Assembly (NCBI RefSeq): GCF_019331725.1
Contig: NZ_JAHBBF010000001.1
Location: 1-64,000 of the forward strand
Direction: 5' to 3'
Source of the DNA: Bifidobacterium saguinibicoloris
Lineage (GTDB): Bacteria > Actinomycetota > Actinomycetes > Actinomycetales > Bifidobacteriaceae
Length of the DNA: 64,000 nt
In this document: piece by piece, positions 45,845 to 54,465 of the stretch
Layout of the letters: the number at the start of each line of letters is the position of its first letter
Numbering within the stretch: the first letter of the stretch is position 1
Made by a program: the position numbers and the translations under genes
Notes under the pieces: model-generated
The model's database searches: none
Told to the model about the DNA's origin: nothing
What the model saw: the letters and a program-made list of their open reading frames with translations, nothing else

Positions 45845-46467
45845 TGAGCCGGGAGCATGCGGCACGCCGGATATTTCAGCGATTCCGGGAAATAGGCCTA
45901 TGGGCTGGTTGGTTTGCTCCATGCCGAGCTCTACCAATGAGGGAGAGCAACTGCAACCGCAGCCGGTTCCCTGATGCCATGAAACGCGGGCTTATGGCGA
46001 ACGTGGAAAGAATGGTGAGGGCCGGAGGCCGCGAAACCATCGGCAAGGCCGTAAGGAACGACCCGCACGGCGTCCGTTACGCCAGAATCCCCAACGGACC
46101 CACCTGCGGCTTCTGCATCATGCTCGCATCCCGCGGCTACGTGTACCTTTCCGCAGCCGCCGCAGGCGCGGACACCGAATGGCACAACGGCTGCAACTGC
46201 GAGGTCTCGGTCAGCTGGGACGGCGGGAAACCGCATATCGAAGGCTGTGACTACGAGGATTTGGAACGGCGTTACCTGGCGTACCGCGGCACGATCGAGG
46301 ACATGCTGACCGAGAAACGCTACAGGGAAACCTATGTGGACACGTTCATCCCCGAATTCGAGGATGACGAGCCGGTCAGCTTCGACAAGTGGGCGATACG
46401 GCAGATCGTCGCCGAAATGGACACTCGTGACCGTCAATGGCTATTCGACGGCAAACCAGTGTCATAA
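45844..46467 (+). pseudogene. Phage minor head protein remnant (VG15/MuF-like), 5'-truncated
   Basis: Open for 207 codons from GTG 45844. Residues about 50-205 are phage-like: ANVERMVRAGGRETIGKAV, then YARIPNGPTCGFCIMLASRGYVYLS and EWHNGCNCEVSVSWDGG, with the C-x2-C ... H-x3-C-x-C pattern seen in VG15/MuF-type head morphogenesis proteins. The first ~48 residues look unrelated, and the usual N-terminal half of such proteins is missing. The frame stops at 46467, but the neighbouring frame carries on directly with a zincin-like domain (46442-46790), suggesting a MuF-toxin fusion now broken. Confidence 0.7.
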
Positions 46468-47064
46468 CCAGCCGTTGCAGTCTGGTCGAGTGGCTCATTT
46501 CAACCCCGGAACAGGACTCATATCGATAAATTCATCAATGATAGGCGTGAATCGTCTAGGGCATGGCCAATATGGAGCAATCATTCACGAAGGATCCCAC
46601 GCGATCGATTACCTGCTCGGCAAAGACGGTGCCCCGTATTCGGGAACGTATGATGACGTAAGGTATGGGAAGGTTTTGACCGAGGGCGCGGTCAGGCTTC
46701 TCGCATCGAAGATGGACGACAGACAGGAAGGCGACTATCTAGACGGACATCAGGAGCTCTTTCTGATTTCTCTGCCGATGTGTATGCTGCGGGCGGCGAA
46801 CACAGCCTTGCAGTGCATGACATGATTCAAGCCGGGGTCAATGACTACATGGCAGGTCTTGGCGACATGTATAAGATGTATTCTCAGGCAGGACGCGTCT
46901 CTGGATATTATGGTTCGGGAAATAGGCCTTATGCTCAGGTTTCGGAGGCCTTCGCCGAAATGCTGACTGCCCAGATCGCCGACGAGGAATCGTGGACATT
47001 GATCCAACACTTTTTCCCCAACGCTGCGAACCTGTTTTCCGAAATGATCAAGGATATGCACTGA
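46442..47064 (+). pseudogene. Zincin-like toxin domain (HExxH) fused in shifted frames to the head protein
   Basis: Two frames together give a continuous domain. Frame 2 (46442 to about 46760) encodes ISINSSMIGVNRLGHGQYGAIIHEGSHAIDYLLGKDGAPYSG with HEGSH, an HExxH metalloprotease motif followed by Asp. Frame 1 (about 46750-47064) continues ALSDFSADVYAAGGEHSLAVHDMIQAGVNDYM and later QVSEAFAEMLTAQI, where the E of AFAE is placed like the third zinc ligand of lethal-factor-type zincins. Two compensating shifts (one near 46440-46466, one near 46750) are needed. Either a decayed gene, sequence errors, or separate overlapping genes. Confidence 0.6.
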
Positions 47065-47066
47065 CG

Positions 47067-47306
47067 ATGGATGATAACGACTCGGGAATCGACATCTCAT
47101 CACTCACCGACAAGCAGTTGGCCGACCTGTACTATGACACGTTTGGAACATGGTATCCCTTCATTCCAGACGCGTTCCCCGTGTTCTTCAAATATGGAGG
47201 AATCGACTGTGACCCGCAATTCCGAGATAGAGCAATAACCGCCATCTCAACAAAGACACCATTGCCGGAACTTCCCTTTACGGATGACCCACCGGCACTC
47301 TACTGA
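47067..47306 (+). CDS. Small acidic protein, possible immunity partner
   Basis: A 79-residue protein, MDDNDSGIDISSLTDKQLAD..., rich in Asp, starting 3 bases after the zincin-like frame ends. The size, acidity and position fit an immunity protein for the upstream MuF-type toxin. I recognise no family. A strong terminator follows at once, closing the unit. No clear ribosome site except AAGGA about 15 bases upstream. Confidence 0.6.
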   Translation: MDDNDSGIDISSLTDKQLADLYYDTFGTWYPFIPDAFPVFFKYGGIDCDPQFRDRAITAISTKTPLPELPFTDDPPALY

Positions 47307-47320
47307 TTTTTCTGTTTATG

Positions 47321-47343
47321 ACCACCCGCACGGGTGGTTTTTT
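47321..47343 (+). terminator. Rho-independent terminator after the acidic protein gene
   Basis: ACCACCC pairs with GGGTGGT across GCAC and is followed by six T. Similar flanking sequence recurs at 49935-49980. Confidence 0.92.
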
Positions 47344-47383
47344 ATGCCCGAAACGGGCCCTTATCAACCAATTAGGAGGAATC

Positions 47384-47871
47384 ATGGCCGAGGAAGCTGA
47401 CACCGCCGACCAGTCGCAGGACGTGCAGGAGCCGCACGGCGAAGCCACGCCGACGGATTGGGAGGCCAAGTATCGCGAAGCGGTATCGCATTCGCGTGAA
47501 TGGGAGAAGCGTGCCAAGGACAACAAGGCGGCCGCCGACGAGCTGCAAACAGCTCAAGGAATCCCAGATGAGCGAACAGCAGAAGGCCGAGGCCAAAGCC
47601 AACAGACTTCAAAAGGAGTTCGACCAGCTGAAGGTCGAGAAGCAGACGGGCGAATGGCGTTCAAAGGTTGCCGGGGAGACGGGGCTTCCCCGAGAACCTC
47701 ATCACCGGTTCCTCGCTGGAGGAGATGCAGGCGAACGCGAAGGCCATCAAGGATTACGTGGAGTAGAAGACCGTCACGCCGGGCATCCCCGCGCCGACGA
47801 ACGGCACCATCTCGGTCGCATCGACGGGCAATCTGACCGCGATTGTCGACAACGCTGACGAAACACCGTGA
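47384..47871 (+). pseudogene. Phage scaffold-like protein, broken by two frameshifts and a stop
   Basis: Starts well (AGGAGGA before ATG 47384): MAEEADTADQSQDVQEPHG..., then a coiled-coil stretch WEAKYREAVSHSREWEKRAKDNK. At about 47545 the sense moves to another frame (LKESQMSEQQKAEAKANRLQKEFDQLKVEKQTGEW), at about 47690 to a third (FPENLITGSSLEEMQANAKAIKDYVE), which ends in TAG at 47764-47766 and reads on as KTVTPGIPAPTNGTISVASTG to TGA 47871. Acidic, coiled coil, low hydrophobicity: a phage scaffold protein. Clearly dead. Confidence 0.8.
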
Positions 47872-48020
47872 ATACGCAAGGTCTGGTACATGCTACGTCG
47901 CCTAGTTTGACATGGGCATGAACAGGACTCGATCCTTGATTATTGGAGTGGGGCCCTTCTGTTTCTGCGGTTCAGTGATAGCATGCAGGCTTATTGATTC
48001 CGGTCAGCGAAAGGAACGAT

Positions 48021-48680
48021 ATGAGCGAAACCATCGGAACCGAACGCCTGCTGCTGCGCCCGTGGAAGGTTGATGACGCAGCCGAAGCGGAGTCATTGTT
48101 CAGGTACGCTTCCGATCCTGAAATCGGATTGCTGTGCGGATGGCCGCCGCACAAGAATGCTGAAGGCAGCATGAACGACATCAGGAACATTCTTGCAGTG
48201 GAGAATAACTGGGCCATCACCATCAAATACGACGGTAACGAGCCGGTCGGCAGCATCGCGCTCAAGCCGGTCAGCCACTACACCATTGACCCGGTCGAGG
48301 CCGATGATGCACTTGGGGAGCGCTATGGCAAGTATCTCGGTGACAATGCGATGGAGCTTGGCTATTGGATCGGACGCCCGTTCTGGGGCAGGGGCTATAT
48401 GCCCGAAGCCTTGAACGCCGTGCTCGGATACGCTTTCGATACGTTGCACAAGGACGCCGTGTGGGGCGGACATTACAAAGAGAACACCCAATCCGGCCGT
48501 GTGATGGCCAAATGCGGCATGAAGACGGTCTTTGAATCAAGGCACGACTACTTCGGGCTCATTGACGAATACCATGACGACGTCTTCCGCATCATCACCG
48601 CCGACAACCGGGAATCGAAACATGAGGCCATCAAGTATGCGAGCGGCCTTGCGCGGAAGATGTCGGAAGAAGCGGAATAA
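48021..48680 (+). CDS. GNAT acetyltransferase, RimJ/RimL-like
   Basis: A 219-residue protein with ETIGTERLLLRPWKVDDAAEAESLF (RimJ/L N-terminus), MELGYWIGRPFWGRGYMPEALNAVLGYAF with the acetyl-CoA loop, and MAKCGMKTVF. AAAGGAA precedes the ATG. Such genes are frequent on accessory islands; the target is unknown. Confidence 0.88.
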   Translation: MSETIGTERLLLRPWKVDDAAEAESLFRYASDPEIGLLCGWPPHKNAEGSMNDIRNILAVENNWAITIKYDGNEPVGSIALKPVSHYTIDPVEADDALGERYGKYLGDNAMELGYWIGRPFWGRGYMPEALNAVLGYAFDTLHKDAVWGGHYKENTQSGRVMAKCGMKTVFESRHDYFGLIDEYHDDVFRIITADNRESKHEAIKYASGLARKMSEEAE

Positions 48681-48687
48681 ACAGAGC

Positions 48688-48727
48688 CCTCCGGGTTGTG
48701 CACTGTACCTCCGGGTTGCGCATTGTA
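48688..48727. repeat. Tandem imperfect 20-bp repeat
   Basis: Two adjacent copies of CCTCCGGGTTGTGCACTGTA / CCTCCGGGTTGCGCATTGTA (18 of 20 identical), just after the GNAT stop codon. Confidence 0.7.
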
Positions 48728-48869
48728 AGGAGGCATGGAAGGCTGCTGTTGATTTGAATTGTATCGTCGTGCGACCGGACTGTGTTGCTGATCGCCGGTG
48801 ACGCCCTTGCTGCGGGAATATACTCGACATAGGGTCTTTCTCATATGAGCCGTCGGAATGGAGGCGGGC

Positions 48870-49136
48870 GTGCCGGAGCTGAGTCGGTTCTTCGGAATCA
48901 TTATTCGTATGATGTATCAGGACGAGAACGAGCATCACAAGCCGCACGTCCACGTGTACTACGGAGACTTCAAAGCATCCATCGGCATCGATGGCGAACT
49001 GTTGGCCGGTTCTCTTCCCGCCAAGCAATACAAACTGGTAGCCGCATGGCTGGTCTTGCATGAGGATGAACTGTACAAGGCGTGGAACGCGGCTGTGTCC
49101 GGACGCCCGTTCGATCGTATCAAGCCGCTTTCGTGA
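48870..49136 (+). CDS. DUF4160-domain protein
   Basis: An 88-residue protein: VPELSRFFGIIIRMMYQDENEHHKPHVHVYYGDFKASIGIDGELLAGSLPAKQ..., with the HHKPHVHVYYG motif that defines DUF4160. GTG 48870 has GGAGG 5 bases upstream; the ATG at 48858 overlaps it. Pairs with the DUF2442 gene downstream, an arrangement common in bacteria and often predicted to be toxin-antitoxin-like, though a mechanism has not been shown to my knowledge. Confidence 0.85.
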   Translation: MPELSRFFGIIIRMMYQDENEHHKPHVHVYYGDFKASIGIDGELLAGSLPAKQYKLVAAWLVLHEDELYKAWNAAVSGRPFDRIKPLS

Positions 49137-49162
49137 GATTCGTAAGGGGAAAGGAGCCCGTC

Positions 49163-49474
49163 ATGTTCGAAGTGAACGGCATCCTGTATGCGGATGAACC
49201 TGTTCGGGAGTTGGAGATCCGGTCGGCCCGCGTCACGGATGACCACGTTATGCTGGTGACGTTTTCCACTGGCGAGACGCGGCTGTGTGATTTCACTGAA
49301 ATGTATGGTGATGTTCCCGCCTTCGCCCCGTTGCGGGATGAGAAGACGTTTGAGAATTTCCATATCGACCACGGAATTCTGACTTGGTGCGACGGTGCTA
49401 TTGACATTTCTCCCACGTATCTATACGAGCACTCATATGAATACGCCGTTCACGACGAACTGGTTTCGGCTTGA
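49163..49474 (+). CDS. DUF2442-domain protein
   Basis: A 103-residue protein: MFEVNGILYADEPVRELEIRSARVTDDHVMLVTFSTGETRLCDFTEM..., then HIDHGILTWCDGAIDISPTYLYEHS, the typical DUF2442 ending (W-x-x-G-x-D-I-x-P). AAGGAG lies 7 bases before the ATG and the gene is 26 bases after the DUF4160 gene, so both form an operon. Confidence 0.88.
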   Translation: MFEVNGILYADEPVRELEIRSARVTDDHVMLVTFSTGETRLCDFTEMYGDVPAFAPLRDEKTFENFHIDHGILTWCDGAIDISPTYLYEHSYEYAVHDELVSA

Positions 49475-49541
49475 TGTCGTATAGCGGCTTCGTCGAGTTC
49501 ACGTTCGTTTCCAGGTAATGGCTGTCTTAGCCGCATAGGGG

Positions 49542-49578
49542 CGTGGCCTTGGAACCCCGGATTCCAAGGCCCACGTTT
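49542..49578 (+). terminator. Terminator after the DUF4160/DUF2442 pair
   Basis: CGTGGCCTTGGAA pairs with TTCCAAGGCCCACG with one bulged base, then TTT. The core CCTTGGAA/TTCCAAGG also occurs in the hairpin after ychF. Confidence 0.8.
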
Positions 49579-49665
49579 ATTTCGGTCATATGGAACTCTT
49601 CGGAGCGGGCGAGGACTCGTCCCCTTCGACTTGCCGTACTGAACGGCATTGGAGGCGGTGACGCG

Positions 49666-49920
49666 ATGAGCACAACAATCGCGATGAACAAGGTCCCGAT
49701 GAGATACTTCTGGGACGGGGATTTCGACAGCTTCGTCGCCGACGACACCGCGCCTGTCGAAACCTCGCTCGACAGCTATGCCGACATGTTCGGCAAGCCA
49801 TTCTTCCAAATCGGCGCACAAGGCCCATACGTGAATGACGATGAGCTGAAGCGCTGGGTCGACTGGTGCCTTTTCTACGGCAAATCACGTGACGAATACC
49901 CGCTCGCCAACCGGGATTAG
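49666..49920 (+). CDS. Hypothetical protein, 84 residues
   Basis: Starts MSTTIAMNKVPMRYFWDGDFDSFVADD after GGAGG at 9 bases. Acidic, aromatic-rich, no membrane segment. No family recognised. Codon choice is mixed, as in other genes of the island. Confidence 0.55.
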   Translation: MSTTIAMNKVPMRYFWDGDFDSFVADDTAPVETSLDSYADMFGKPFFQIGAQGPYVNDDELKRWVDWCLFYGKSRDEYPLANRD

Positions 49921-49934
49921 CCCATAATCGTTTC

Positions 49935-49980
49935 CCTGTTTATGACTACTCGTACGGGAGTCTTTCCCATACCCGAAACA
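49935..49980. repeat. Diverged copy of the phage terminator region
   Basis: GTTTATGACTACTCGTACGG and the following AGTC..CATACCCGAAAC match the terminator area at 47309-47356 (GTTTATGACCACCCGCACGG ... ATGCCCGAAAC) at about three of four positions. The hairpin is weakened here. Confidence 0.6.
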
Positions 49981-50197
49981 AAGAAATGCCAACCCATGCG
50001 GCTTAATGGACGTGAGATGAAGTCGTCGCCTTGCCGGTTTCCGCGCGCGCCGTCATTGCCGACATCCTATCCACCCACACGTTCGATACGCGAACGCCGC
50101 TTGCGCATGTCGGCATGCGTGCCTATCGTGTGACCTGTTGATTACACGTCCAGGCCTGCCCATTGGTAACGCGGGCCCCGATAGCAAAGGACACATC

Positions 50198-52231
50198 ATG
50201 GCGCAAAGCTCCATCTCCATAACGGTCAACGGCGAAGCGAAGGAGGTGGAAGCAACCACCACCGGCGTCGAACTGTTCGCGGATGACAAGAACATCATCG
50301 CGGTGCGTCTCAACGGCGAACTGCGTGACCTGTACACGCCGCTCACGGACGGTGACACGGTCGAATCCGTCGCGCTCGACTCCGAAGACGGTCTCGGCAT
50401 CATGCGCCACTCCGCCACGCACGTCATGGCCCAGGCTGTGCAGGAGCTGTTCCCGAACGCCAAGCTCGGCGTCGGCCCGATCATCAAGGACGGCTTCTAC
50501 TACGACTTCCAGGTCGACCAGCCCTTCACGCCGGACGATCTCAAGAACATCGAGAAGCACATGCAGCGCATCATCAAGTCCGCGCAGTCCTTCCGCCGCC
50601 GCGTGACCACCGAGGAGGAGGCGCTCAAGGAGGAGGCCGACCAGCCGTTCAAGATCGAGCTGATCCAGGACAAGGAAGCGCACCTCGATCCGTCCACCGC
50701 CACCGAGATCTCCGGCAAGGAGCTCAGCTTCTACGACAACGTCGACCGTGACGGCAACGTGGTGTGGAAGGATCTGTGCCGCGGTCCGCACCTGCCGAAC
50801 ACCCGCTTCATCAAGGCGTTCAAGATCGAACGTTCCGCCGCCGCCTACTGGCGCGGCAGCGAGAAGAACCCGACCATGCAGCGCATCTACGGCACCGCAT
50901 GGGCCACCAAGGAGGACCTCAAGGCCTACCAGACCCGTCTCGAGGAGGCCGCCAAGCGCGACCACCGCAAGCTCGGCGCCGAGATGGACCTGTTCTCCTT
51001 CCCGGAGGAGATCGGACCGGGCCTGGCCGTCTTCCATCCGAAGGGTGCTGCCGTCATCAACGCGATGGAGGACTACTCCCGCGAGATGCACCGCAAGTAC
51101 CACTACAGCTTCGTGCAGACCCCGCACATCACCAAGGGCGGCCTGTACGAGACCTCCGGCCACCTGCACTGGTACAAGGATTCCATGTACCCGGCGATGC
51201 GCCTTGACGAGGAGCGCGACGCCGACGGTAACATCACCAAGCAGGGCTTCGACTACTACCTCAAGCCGATGAACTGCCCGATGCACAACCTCATCTTCAA
51301 GTCCCGTCAGCGCTCCTACAAGGAGCTGCCGCTGCGACTGTTCGAGTTCGGCACTGTGTACCGCTACGAGAAGTCCGGCGAGGTCCACGGCCTGACGCGT
51401 GTGCGCGGCCTCACGCAGGACGATTCCCACATCTACTGCACCCGCGAGCAGATGAAGGGCGAGCTGACCAATCTGCTGACCTTCGTGCTCAAGGTGCTGC
51501 GCGACTTCGGCCTGGACGACTTCTACCTGGAGCTGTCCACCAAGGACGAGCACAAGTACGTCGGCAGCGACGAGATCTGGGAGGAGGCGACCAACACGCT
51601 GCGCGAGGTCGCCGAGGACTCCGGCCTGCATCTCGTGGCTGATCCGGGCGGCGCCGCCTTCTACGGCCCGAAGATCTCCGTGCAGGCGCGCGACGCGATC
51701 GGACGCACCTGGCAGGTGTCGACCATCCAGCTTGACTTCAACCTGCCCGAGCGCTTCCAGCTCGAGTACATCGCGGCAGACGGCACCCATCAGCGTCCGG
51801 TCATGATCCACCGCGCGCTGTTCGGCTCCATCGAGCGCTTCTTCGCCGTGCTGCTCGAGCACTACGCGGGCGCGTTCCCGGTGTGGCTCGCCCCCGTGCA
51901 GGTGCTCGGCATCCCCGTCGCCGACGAGTTCGCCCCGCATCTGGCGGGCTTTGTCAAGAGCCTCGAGGACGAGATGGTCCGCTGCGAGATCGACTACTCG
52001 GATGACCGTTTCGGCAAGAAGATCCGCAACGCCTCCAAGTCCAAGACGCCGTTCATCCTCATCGTCGGTGAGGAGGACATGAACAACAACGCGGTGAGTT
52101 TCCGCTTCCGCGACGGCAGCCAGCTCAACGGCGTTCCGGTCGACGAGGCGCGCGCGAAGATCCTTGAGATCATCAAGAAGCGTGTCCAGGTCAACTCCGT
52201 CGACGACTTCAAGGCCGCGACCGAAGCGTGA
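50198..52231 (+). CDS. thrS: Threonyl-tRNA synthetase
   Basis: Charges tRNA-Thr. 677 residues with an N-terminal TGS domain ([18 protein letters not shown]), the editing domain with [24 protein letters not shown], and the class II core: motif 2 with [35 protein letters not shown], zinc ligands in [16 protein letters not shown] and [13 protein letters not shown], motif 3 in the last. The anticodon domain ends the protein. ATG 50198 is preceded by AAAGGA; the frame extends further upstream without support. It marks the return to core genes after the island. Confidence 0.97.
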   Translation: MAQSSISITVNGEAKEVEATTTGVELFADDKNIIAVRLNGELRDLYTPLTDGDTVESVALDSEDGLGIMRHSATHVMAQAVQELFPNAKLGVGPIIKDGFYYDFQVDQPFTPDDLKNIEKHMQRIIKSAQSFRRRVTTEEEALKEEADQPFKIELIQDKEAHLDPSTATEISGKELSFYDNVDRDGNVVWKDLCRGPHLPNTRFIKAFKIERSAAAYWRGSEKNPTMQRIYGTAWATKEDLKAYQTRLEEAAKRDHRKLGAEMDLFSFPEEIGPGLAVFHPKGAAVINAMEDYSREMHRKYHYSFVQTPHITKGGLYETSGHLHWYKDSMYPAMRLDEERDADGNITKQGFDYYLKPMNCPMHNLIFKSRQRSYKELPLRLFEFGTVYRYEKSGEVHGLTRVRGLTQDDSHIYCTREQMKGELTNLLTFVLKVLRDFGLDDFYLELSTKDEHKYVGSDEIWEEATNTLREVAEDSGLHLVADPGGAAFYGPKISVQARDAIGRTWQVSTIQLDFNLPERFQLEYIAADGTHQRPVMIHRALFGSIERFFAVLLEHYAGAFPVWLAPVQVLGIPVADEFAPHLAGFVKSLEDEMVRCEIDYSDDRFGKKIRNASKSKTPFILIVGEEDMNNNAVSFRFRDGSQLNGVPVDEARAKILEIIKKRVQVNSVDDFKAATEA

Positions 52232-52300
52232 GACACGGTCCCGTGATGTGATTCCCGGGCCTTCGACGGCGCCGCGGGACGCGCCCCGGGCGGTCCACCG

Positions 52301-52336
52301 GCCGACAACATGCGCCGATTGGCGCATGTTGTCGGC
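52301..52336 (+). terminator. Terminator after thrS
   Basis: A 16-bp perfect stem (GCCGACAACATGCGCC with GGCGCATGTTGTCGGC) and GATT loop, 69 bases past thrS. Confidence 0.85.
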
Positions 52337-52398
52337 GAACCGCCCTAAAATCGTCTCGTTTGTCAGTTATCCGTTACCTATAACCTGCTAGGAGCATT

Positions 52399-53154
52399 AT
52401 GTCAGGTCATTCCAAGTGGGCGACCACCAAGCACAAGAAGGCCGCCATCGACGCCAAGCGCGGCAAGCTCTTCGCCAAGCTCATCAAGAACATCGAGATC
52501 GCGGCCCGCATGGGCGGCGGTGACCCCGACGGCAACCCGTCGCTGTACGACGCCATCTACAAGGCCAAGAAGGCCTCGATGCCGGCCGACAACATCAAGC
52601 GCGCCGTCAAGCGCGGCTCCGGTGAGGAAGCCGGCGGCGCCAATTATGAAGACATCGTCTACGAGGGCTACGCCCCCGCCGGCGTGGGCCTCATCATCGA
52701 GTGCCTGACCGACAACCGCAACCGTGCCGCCGCCGACGTGCGTTCCACGCTGACCAAGGGCAACGGCTCCCTCGCCACCACCGGTTCCGTGTCCTTCAAC
52801 TTCGAGCGCAAGGGCCAGATCGAGGTTCCGTCCGAGGGCGTGGACTACGACAAGCTGTTCGAGGTCGCCGCCGAGGCCGGTGCCGAGGACGTCCAGGACA
52901 ACGGCGACGTGTACGCCGTCATGACCGACCCGTCCGACGTGCACACCGTGCGTCAGGCTTTGGTCGACGCCGGGTTCGAATACGATTCCGCCGATCTGGT
53001 CATGGCTCCGAAGAACGAGGTCGAGCTCACCCTCGAGGACGCCCGCAAGGTCTCCAAGCTCATCGACAACCTCGATGACCTGGACGACGTCCAGAACATC
53101 TACTCCAACTGGACCGCCTCCGACGAGGTCATGGCCCAGCTCGACGAGGAGTAA
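52399..53154 (+). CDS. yebC: YebC/PmpR-family protein
   Basis: A 251-residue three-domain protein. [37 protein letters not shown] is the family N-terminus; [28 protein letters not shown] and the C-terminal alpha/beta domains follow. The family includes transcription factors and, per later work, a factor easing ribosome stalling at proline runs. Directly before ruvC, 6 bases apart, as in many bacteria. Confidence 0.96.
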   Translation: MSGHSKWATTKHKKAAIDAKRGKLFAKLIKNIEIAARMGGGDPDGNPSLYDAIYKAKKASMPADNIKRAVKRGSGEEAGGANYEDIVYEGYAPAGVGLIIECLTDNRNRAAADVRSTLTKGNGSLATTGSVSFNFERKGQIEVPSEGVDYDKLFEVAAEAGAEDVQDNGDVYAVMTDPSDVHTVRQALVDAGFEYDSADLVMAPKNEVELTLEDARKVSKLIDNLDDLDDVQNIYSNWTASDEVMAQLDEE

Positions 53155-53160
53155 ATCCCC

Positions 53161-53745
53161 GTGATCATCCTAGGCGTCGACCCCGGGCTCACGCGCTGCG
53201 GGGTCGGCGTGATCGAAGCCGGCGTCCACCGCCGGCTTTCGTTTATCCACGTGGACGTCGTGCGCTCCTCTCCGGATGTCTCGCAGGATCTGCGACTGCT
53301 CGCCATCTACAACGGGCTCGTCGCGAAGATCGAGACGTACGCGCCGGACGCCGTATCCATCGAACGCGTGTTCGCCCAATCCAACCGCAACACCGTCCTC
53401 GGCACCGCGCAGGCCGCGGGGCTCGCCATGCTCGCCGCGGCGCAACGCAACATCCCCGTCGCACTGCACACGCCCACCGAGGCGAAACTCGCCATCACCG
53501 GCAACGGACAGGCGCAGAAGATCCAGGTCGAACGCATGGTGACGCGCATCCTGAACCTCAACCGGATGCCCACCCCGGCTGACGCCGCCGACGCGCTGGC
53601 GTTGGCCATCTGCCATGCCTTGAGACCCGCCGGCGCCCTGCAGGGCGGCGAACGCGAGGAGCATCTCACCGCGGCGCAGCGCCAGTGGGCGGAGGCCTCC
53701 AAGAAAGCCACGAAGCGTCGCTTCAACGCCGACCGCGGCATGTGA
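53161..53745 (+). CDS. ruvC: Holliday junction resolvase RuvC
   Basis: A 194-residue endonuclease. [15 protein letters not shown] holds the first catalytic Asp, [23 protein letters not shown] the Glu and Asn positions, and [13 protein letters not shown] the final Asp pair. GTG 53161 lies 6 bases after the yebC stop. It cuts junctions moved by RuvAB, encoded next. Confidence 0.96.
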   Translation: MIILGVDPGLTRCGVGVIEAGVHRRLSFIHVDVVRSSPDVSQDLRLLAIYNGLVAKIETYAPDAVSIERVFAQSNRNTVLGTAQAAGLAMLAAAQRNIPVALHTPTEAKLAITGNGQAQKIQVERMVTRILNLNRMPTPADAADALALAICHALRPAGALQGGEREEHLTAAQRQWAEASKKATKRRFNADRGM

Positions 53746-53761
53746 CCGCCTGGCGATGGTG

Positions 53762-53767
53762 TACACT
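53762..53767 (+). promoter_or_regulatory. -10 box for ruvAB
   Basis: TACACT in TGTACACT context, 34 bases before ruvA, directly before the LexA-type box. Confidence 0.5.
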
Positions 53768-53768
53768 G

Positions 53769-53784
53769 TCGAACAGTTGTTCGA
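53769..53784. promoter_or_regulatory. LexA (SOS) box upstream of ruvA
   Basis: TCGAAC-AGTT-GTTCGA, a perfect palindrome matching the actinobacterial/Bacillus-type LexA box. It lies just after the -10 box and before AAGGAG of ruvA, so LexA would block initiation. ruvAB are known SOS genes. Confidence 0.9.
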
Positions 53785-53795
53785 AGGAGTTTGCC

Positions 53796-54419
53796 GTGAT
53801 CGGTTCGTTGAAAGGTGTCGTCGGTGCCGTGGACGCCGCGGCCGCGTTGATCGAGGTCGGGGGAGTCGGGTACGAGGTCCGCATGCCGTCCGCGGACCTG
53901 TCGCGTCTGCATGGCGGGTCGGAAGCGCATGTCTACACGTATCTCAATGTCTCGCAGGACGCCATCACCCTGTACGGTTTCCTCGAGCCTGCCGCGAAAC
54001 GCACGTTCCTGCAGTTGCTCAAGGTCTCCGGCATCGGTCCGAAGGTGGCGTTGTCCCTGCTGTCCACCCTGAACCCGTCGCAGCTTGCCAAAGCCGTATC
54101 GGACAACGACGCCGCCGCACTTGCGAAGGCGCCGGGACTCGGCAGGAAAGGCGCGCAGAAGATCATCCTCGAGCTGAAGGGCTCCATTGATTTGGAATCC
54201 TTGGAGGAGTCTGGTGCCGCCGTCACCACAGCTCAGCCTGAAGATAAAGGGGCGTTGCAGGTGGTCGAGGGACTCATGTCGTTGGGATGGCGTCAGCAGG
54301 ACGCCGAACAGGCCGTGCATGCCGCATGCGAGGCGAACGGCATCGCCACGCCGGTATCCGCCGAGAATGTGCCGATTGTGCTGAAACTGGCCCTGGCGTC
54401 GCTGGACCGCGGCGTCTGA
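53796..54419 (+). CDS. ruvA: Holliday junction DNA helicase RuvA
   Basis: A 207-residue branch-migration subunit. OB fold [31 protein letters not shown], two HhH motifs ([16 protein letters not shown] and [17 protein letters not shown]) and a C-terminal RuvB-binding domain ([22 protein letters not shown]). GTG start with AAGGAG upstream. Confidence 0.96.
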   Translation: MIGSLKGVVGAVDAAAALIEVGGVGYEVRMPSADLSRLHGGSEAHVYTYLNVSQDAITLYGFLEPAAKRTFLQLLKVSGIGPKVALSLLSTLNPSQLAKAVSDNDAAALAKAPGLGRKGAQKIILELKGSIDLESLEESGAAVTTAQPEDKGALQVVEGLMSLGWRQQDAEQAVHAACEANGIATPVSAENVPIVLKLALASLDRGV

Positions 54420-54465
54420 TGCCGGATATGAGGACGAATACCCACCATGGAACGGAGGTGAACGG

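Noticed and set aside
45844..50100. An intact prophage or integrative element
   Set aside because: No integrase, portal, terminase or capsid gene; only broken head and scaffold remnants.
50123..52327. 734-codon minus-strand ORF over thrS
   Set aside because: Antisense shadow of thrS with no motif.
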